Source: JAYEIH01 sp034659995 (GTDB lineage: Archaea; Methanobacteriota_B; Thermococci; Methanofastidiosales; B48-G16). From it: DNA of 5,551 nucleotides. Under the pieces are notes generated by a model, which was not told the DNA's origin, searched no databases, and saw only the letters and a list, made by a program, of their open reading frames with translations. The position numbers were made by a program, and so were the translations under genes. The stretch covers positions 1-5,551 of the forward strand of contig JAYEIH010000011.1 of the NCBI GenBank assembly GCA_034659995.1, read 5' to 3'. Shown here piece by piece: positions 5,436-5,551 of the stretch (positions are counted from its first letter, which is position 1; each line of letters begins with the position of its first letter).

Positions 5436-5551
5436 AAGCTGGTACAGATTGAAACTGAGGCAGACAAAGGTCATTTTCACTTGCACTCTCCTAAGAGTCG
5501 TTACAAGGACGTGGCCAGTTTTAAAAACCTTTTTTATGACAGCGTAATGCC
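5409..5551 (-). CDS. Transposase, C-terminal end (cut by the window edge)
   Basis: A minus-strand frame is open from the right edge (first full codon 5549-5547) to TAG at 5409-5411, giving 46 residues. It contains KTGHVLVTTLRRVQVKM and then FVCLSFNLYQLLTL. An Arg/Lys-rich helix followed by a hydrophobic F-N-L-x-x-L segment shortly before the stop is characteristic of the C-terminus of DDE-domain transposases of the IS5/IS1182-like DDE_Tnp_1 group, where it follows the catalytic Glu. The catalytic residues would lie outside the window. G/C is about 47% at 5461-5520, higher than the adjoining AT-rich DNA, which supports a separate origin. Whether the transposase is intact cannot be seen. The exact IS family is uncertain. 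Confidence 0.6.
   Translation of the reverse strand, partial: HYAVIKKVFKTGHVLVTTLRRVQVKMTFVCLSFNLYQLLTLQKQMG

Larger units (their letters stand above)
5398..5551 (-). mobile_element. Probable 3' end of an insertion sequence
   Basis: This entry covers the transposase C-terminus and the hairpin-forming sequence around its stop codon. The left boundary is approximate: base composition drops sharply between about 5390 and 5415, but no terminal inverted repeat or target-site duplication can be defined because the other end lies beyond the window. Confidence 0.45.

Overview
The window looks like a piece of a euryarchaeal-type archaeal chromosome: a three-gene housekeeping block with AT-rich, accessory-looking DNA on both sides. 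The archaeal reading rests on four things. The methionyl-tRNA synthetase is preceded by a BRE/TATA promoter placed so that its transcript would be leaderless. The nucleotidyltransferase is the roughly 400-residue archaeal GlmU form (MJ1101/ST0452 type). The prenyl synthase has a DDxxD first aspartate-rich motif. The Shine-Dalgarno sites read AGGTGA. I cannot name a lineage.

Layout from left to right. Positions 1-567 (+) hold the 3' part of an AT-rich gene I do not recognise; it is open at the left edge. It converges, across 20 bp, on the block that runs leftward on the minus strand: metG (2888-4861), a glmU-like bifunctional sugar-1-phosphate enzyme (1651-2856) and an idsA-like polyprenyl diphosphate synthase (588-1646). 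To the right, on the same strand, lie a small DUF5655-like ORF with a TTG start (4960-5307), about 100 bp of strand-asymmetric AT-rich DNA, and the C-terminal end of a transposase (5409 to the window edge).

The block is probably transcribed from the promoter just upstream of metG. A T-rich tract between metG and glmU could be a partial terminator or a second, weaker promoter. idsA is translationally coupled to glmU: its Shine-Dalgarno site contains the glmU stop codon. The products are methionyl-tRNA, UDP-GlcNAc-type activated sugars and polyprenyl diphosphates. The last two are both precursors of lipid-linked glycans and envelope material, but a direct functional link is inference.

The most interesting points are a strong internal Shine-Dalgarno/ATG inside metG, exactly at the start of its C-terminal tRNA-binding domain; the small DUF5655 protein lying next to transposase debris and possibly cut down; and the abrupt composition change on both sides of the housekeeping block. 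I see no CRISPR array, tRNA, rRNA or complete new system in this window.
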